Assembly (NCBI GenBank): GCA_016765515.1
Contig: JAESPT010000196.1
Location: forward strand, 1-6,853
Source: Sneathiella sp.
GTDB lineage: Bacteria > Pseudomonadota > Alphaproteobacteria > Sneathiellales > Sneathiellaceae
Direction: 5' to 3'
Length of the DNA stretch: 6,853 nucleotides
Part shown: positions 6,282-6,853 of the stretch, piece by piece
How positions within the stretch are numbered: position 1 is the stretch's first letter
Layout of the letters: every line of letters starts with the position of its first letter
Notes under the pieces: model-generated
What the model was told of the DNA's origin: nothing
The model's input: the letters and a program-made list of their open reading frames with translations, nothing else
Databases searched by the model: none
Position numbers and translations under genes: made by a program

Positions 6282-6686
6282 CTTGAACGGTCTGGGTCGC
6301 AGTAGTGATGACCGAATTTTATAAAATTTTCTATTATGAGATATTGATCTGGCAGGAGATTGTCAGTAAGAAATCGATTATTTTATGCTCCTTCATCGTT
6401 GATGAATGCTTTCAAAATACTGTCTGGGTAATTTCAACATATCAACAATTAGTCAGAAATGTCTATTTAAACTCAAATAGTTAGAAATGTAATTACATAC
6501 ATTATTACTAAAAATTTTCTGATATTTTTCATGTTTTAGGCATTCATTTTAGTCAATTCGCTTCCTTAATCAGATTTTCTGTTTTTCAGATTGTGGAATA
6601 AGTGTGGCATGACAGTTTTGGTGAAATCGAATACCCTGCAACTCTTCACTTACACATAGCCGTTTCAGTAAATTGGAATTCTTATA
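6282..6686. other. AT-rich stretch without an intact gene, upstream of ytoQ
   Basis: About 400 bp, clearly richer in A and T than the flanking genes, with stops in all frames. Only very short ATG-started frames occur: 19-20 codons on the minus strand at 6473-6532 and near 6340-6400, and 16 codons on the plus strand at 6609-6659. None has a Shine-Dalgarno site. It contains the 12-bp palindrome and short repeats listed separately, and must hold the ytoQ promoter, which I could not place. A TATAAT at 6683-6688 overlaps the ytoQ start codon and is unlikely to be its -10. Confidence 0.6.
6450..6498. repeat. Short direct repeat pair followed by a perfect 12-bp palindrome
   Basis: TAGTCAGAAATGT (6450-6462) and TAGTTAGAAATGT (6478-6490) match at 12 of 13 bases, 28 bp apart. 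Between them CTATTT (6463-6468) and AAATAG (6475-6480) form an inverted repeat. The second copy runs into ATGTAATTACAT (6487-6498), a perfect palindrome. This could be an operator cluster for ytoQ about 190 bp upstream of its start, but AT-rich sequence makes chance matches more likely. Confidence 0.4.
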
Positions 6687-6853
6687 ATGACACAGAAGAT
6701 TTGGACGATATATCTTTCCGGTGAAATCCATTCTGATTGGCGAGAACAGATTGCGACGGGTGTGGCGGAAGCCGATTTACCGGTTCAATTGACCAGCCCA
6801 ATAACGGTTCATGAAGATAGTGATGATTGCGCAGTTGCGATCTTTGGAGCGGA
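6687..6853 (+). CDS. ytoQ: YtoQ-family protein (N-terminal part only)
   Basis: The gene runs off the right edge after 55 full codons. The translation opens MTQKIWTIYLSGEIHSDWRE and later has LPVQLTSPITVHEDSDDCAV and AIFGA, the characteristic start of the YtoQ family. That family is related to the nucleoside 2-deoxyribosyltransferase fold; its substrate and biological role have not, to my knowledge, been established. The ATG at 6687 is preceded by a weak GGA about 10 bases upstream. It is the first gene to the right of the AT-rich gap and reads in the same direction as the tRNA gene, but is isolated from it by the strong terminator. Confidence 0.85.
   Translation, partial: MTQKIWTIYLSGEIHSDWREQIATGVAEADLPVQLTSPITVHEDSDDCAVAIFGA

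Noticed and set aside
6473..6532. A 19-codon minus-strand frame encoding a short hydrophobic peptide (MKNIRKFLVIMYVITFLTI)
   Set aside because: It resembles a tiny membrane peptide, but there is no ribosome binding site, it lies in AT-rich DNA where Ile/Leu/Phe-rich frames arise by chance, and it contains the palindrome cluster.
6605..6620. Sigma-54-like TGGCATG sequence upstream of ytoQ
   Set aside because: The -24 part matches, but at the right distance the -12 element reads TTTTG with neither G nor C of the invariant GC, so it is probably a chance half-match.

Overview
The window looks like ordinary chromosomal DNA of a free-living alphaproteobacterium with mid-range GC, perhaps a Rhodospirillales- or Sneathiella-like marine lineage. 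I infer this from protein style and gene neighbourhood: a GlnK-type PII start, a Trm112 protein with a single Cys, a CnoX-type thioredoxin keeping WCGPC, and a convergent UbiH-family hydroxylase. No search was run, so the taxon is only a suggestion.

Layout, left to right. Bases 1-108 hold the first 36 codons of a PII nitrogen-regulatory protein (glnK type) on the minus strand. It has a strong ribosome binding site and a candidate sigma-54 (-24/-12) promoter at 172-187. Two strong hairpins (238-258 and 284-320) then close an amidase-signature hydrolase gene (313-1680, minus). A 60-bp divergent gap separates the amidase from a UbiH/UbiF/VisC/COQ6-family FAD hydroxylase (1741-2970, plus). That gene converges, 11 bp apart, on a four-gene minus-strand operon.

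In transcription order the operon is a CnoX-like thioredoxin-TPR protein (5171-4263), a stand-alone LON substrate-binding-domain protein (ATGA overlap), a Trm112-family protein (15-nt gap, GTG start) and a DUF971 protein (1-nt gap). Spacing and overlaps indicate co-transcription and translational coupling. The theme seems to be protein quality control plus small accessory factors. A promoter with a 17-bp spacer lies so close to the first ATG that the mRNA may be leaderless. Upstream on the same strand is a free-standing prolyl-tRNA-editing (YbaK/ProX-type) deacylase (5780-5286).

The right end changes character. A plus-strand tRNA-Gly(GCC) gene (5939-6013, CCA encoded) has its own promoter and a strong intrinsic terminator. 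About 630 bp without an intact gene follows. Its first third holds, on the minus strand, a start-less relic of the C-terminal secretion domain of an RTX/type I-secreted calcium-binding protein. The rest is AT-rich with a perfect 12-bp palindrome and short repeats. At 6687 a ytoQ-family gene begins and runs off the end.

I do not see a new defence, mobile or secretion system here. The items most worth a second look are the RTX relic beside the tRNA gene, the possible leaderless cnoX operon, the conserved-looking four-gene operon containing two poorly understood proteins, and the candidate sigma-54 promoter of glnK.
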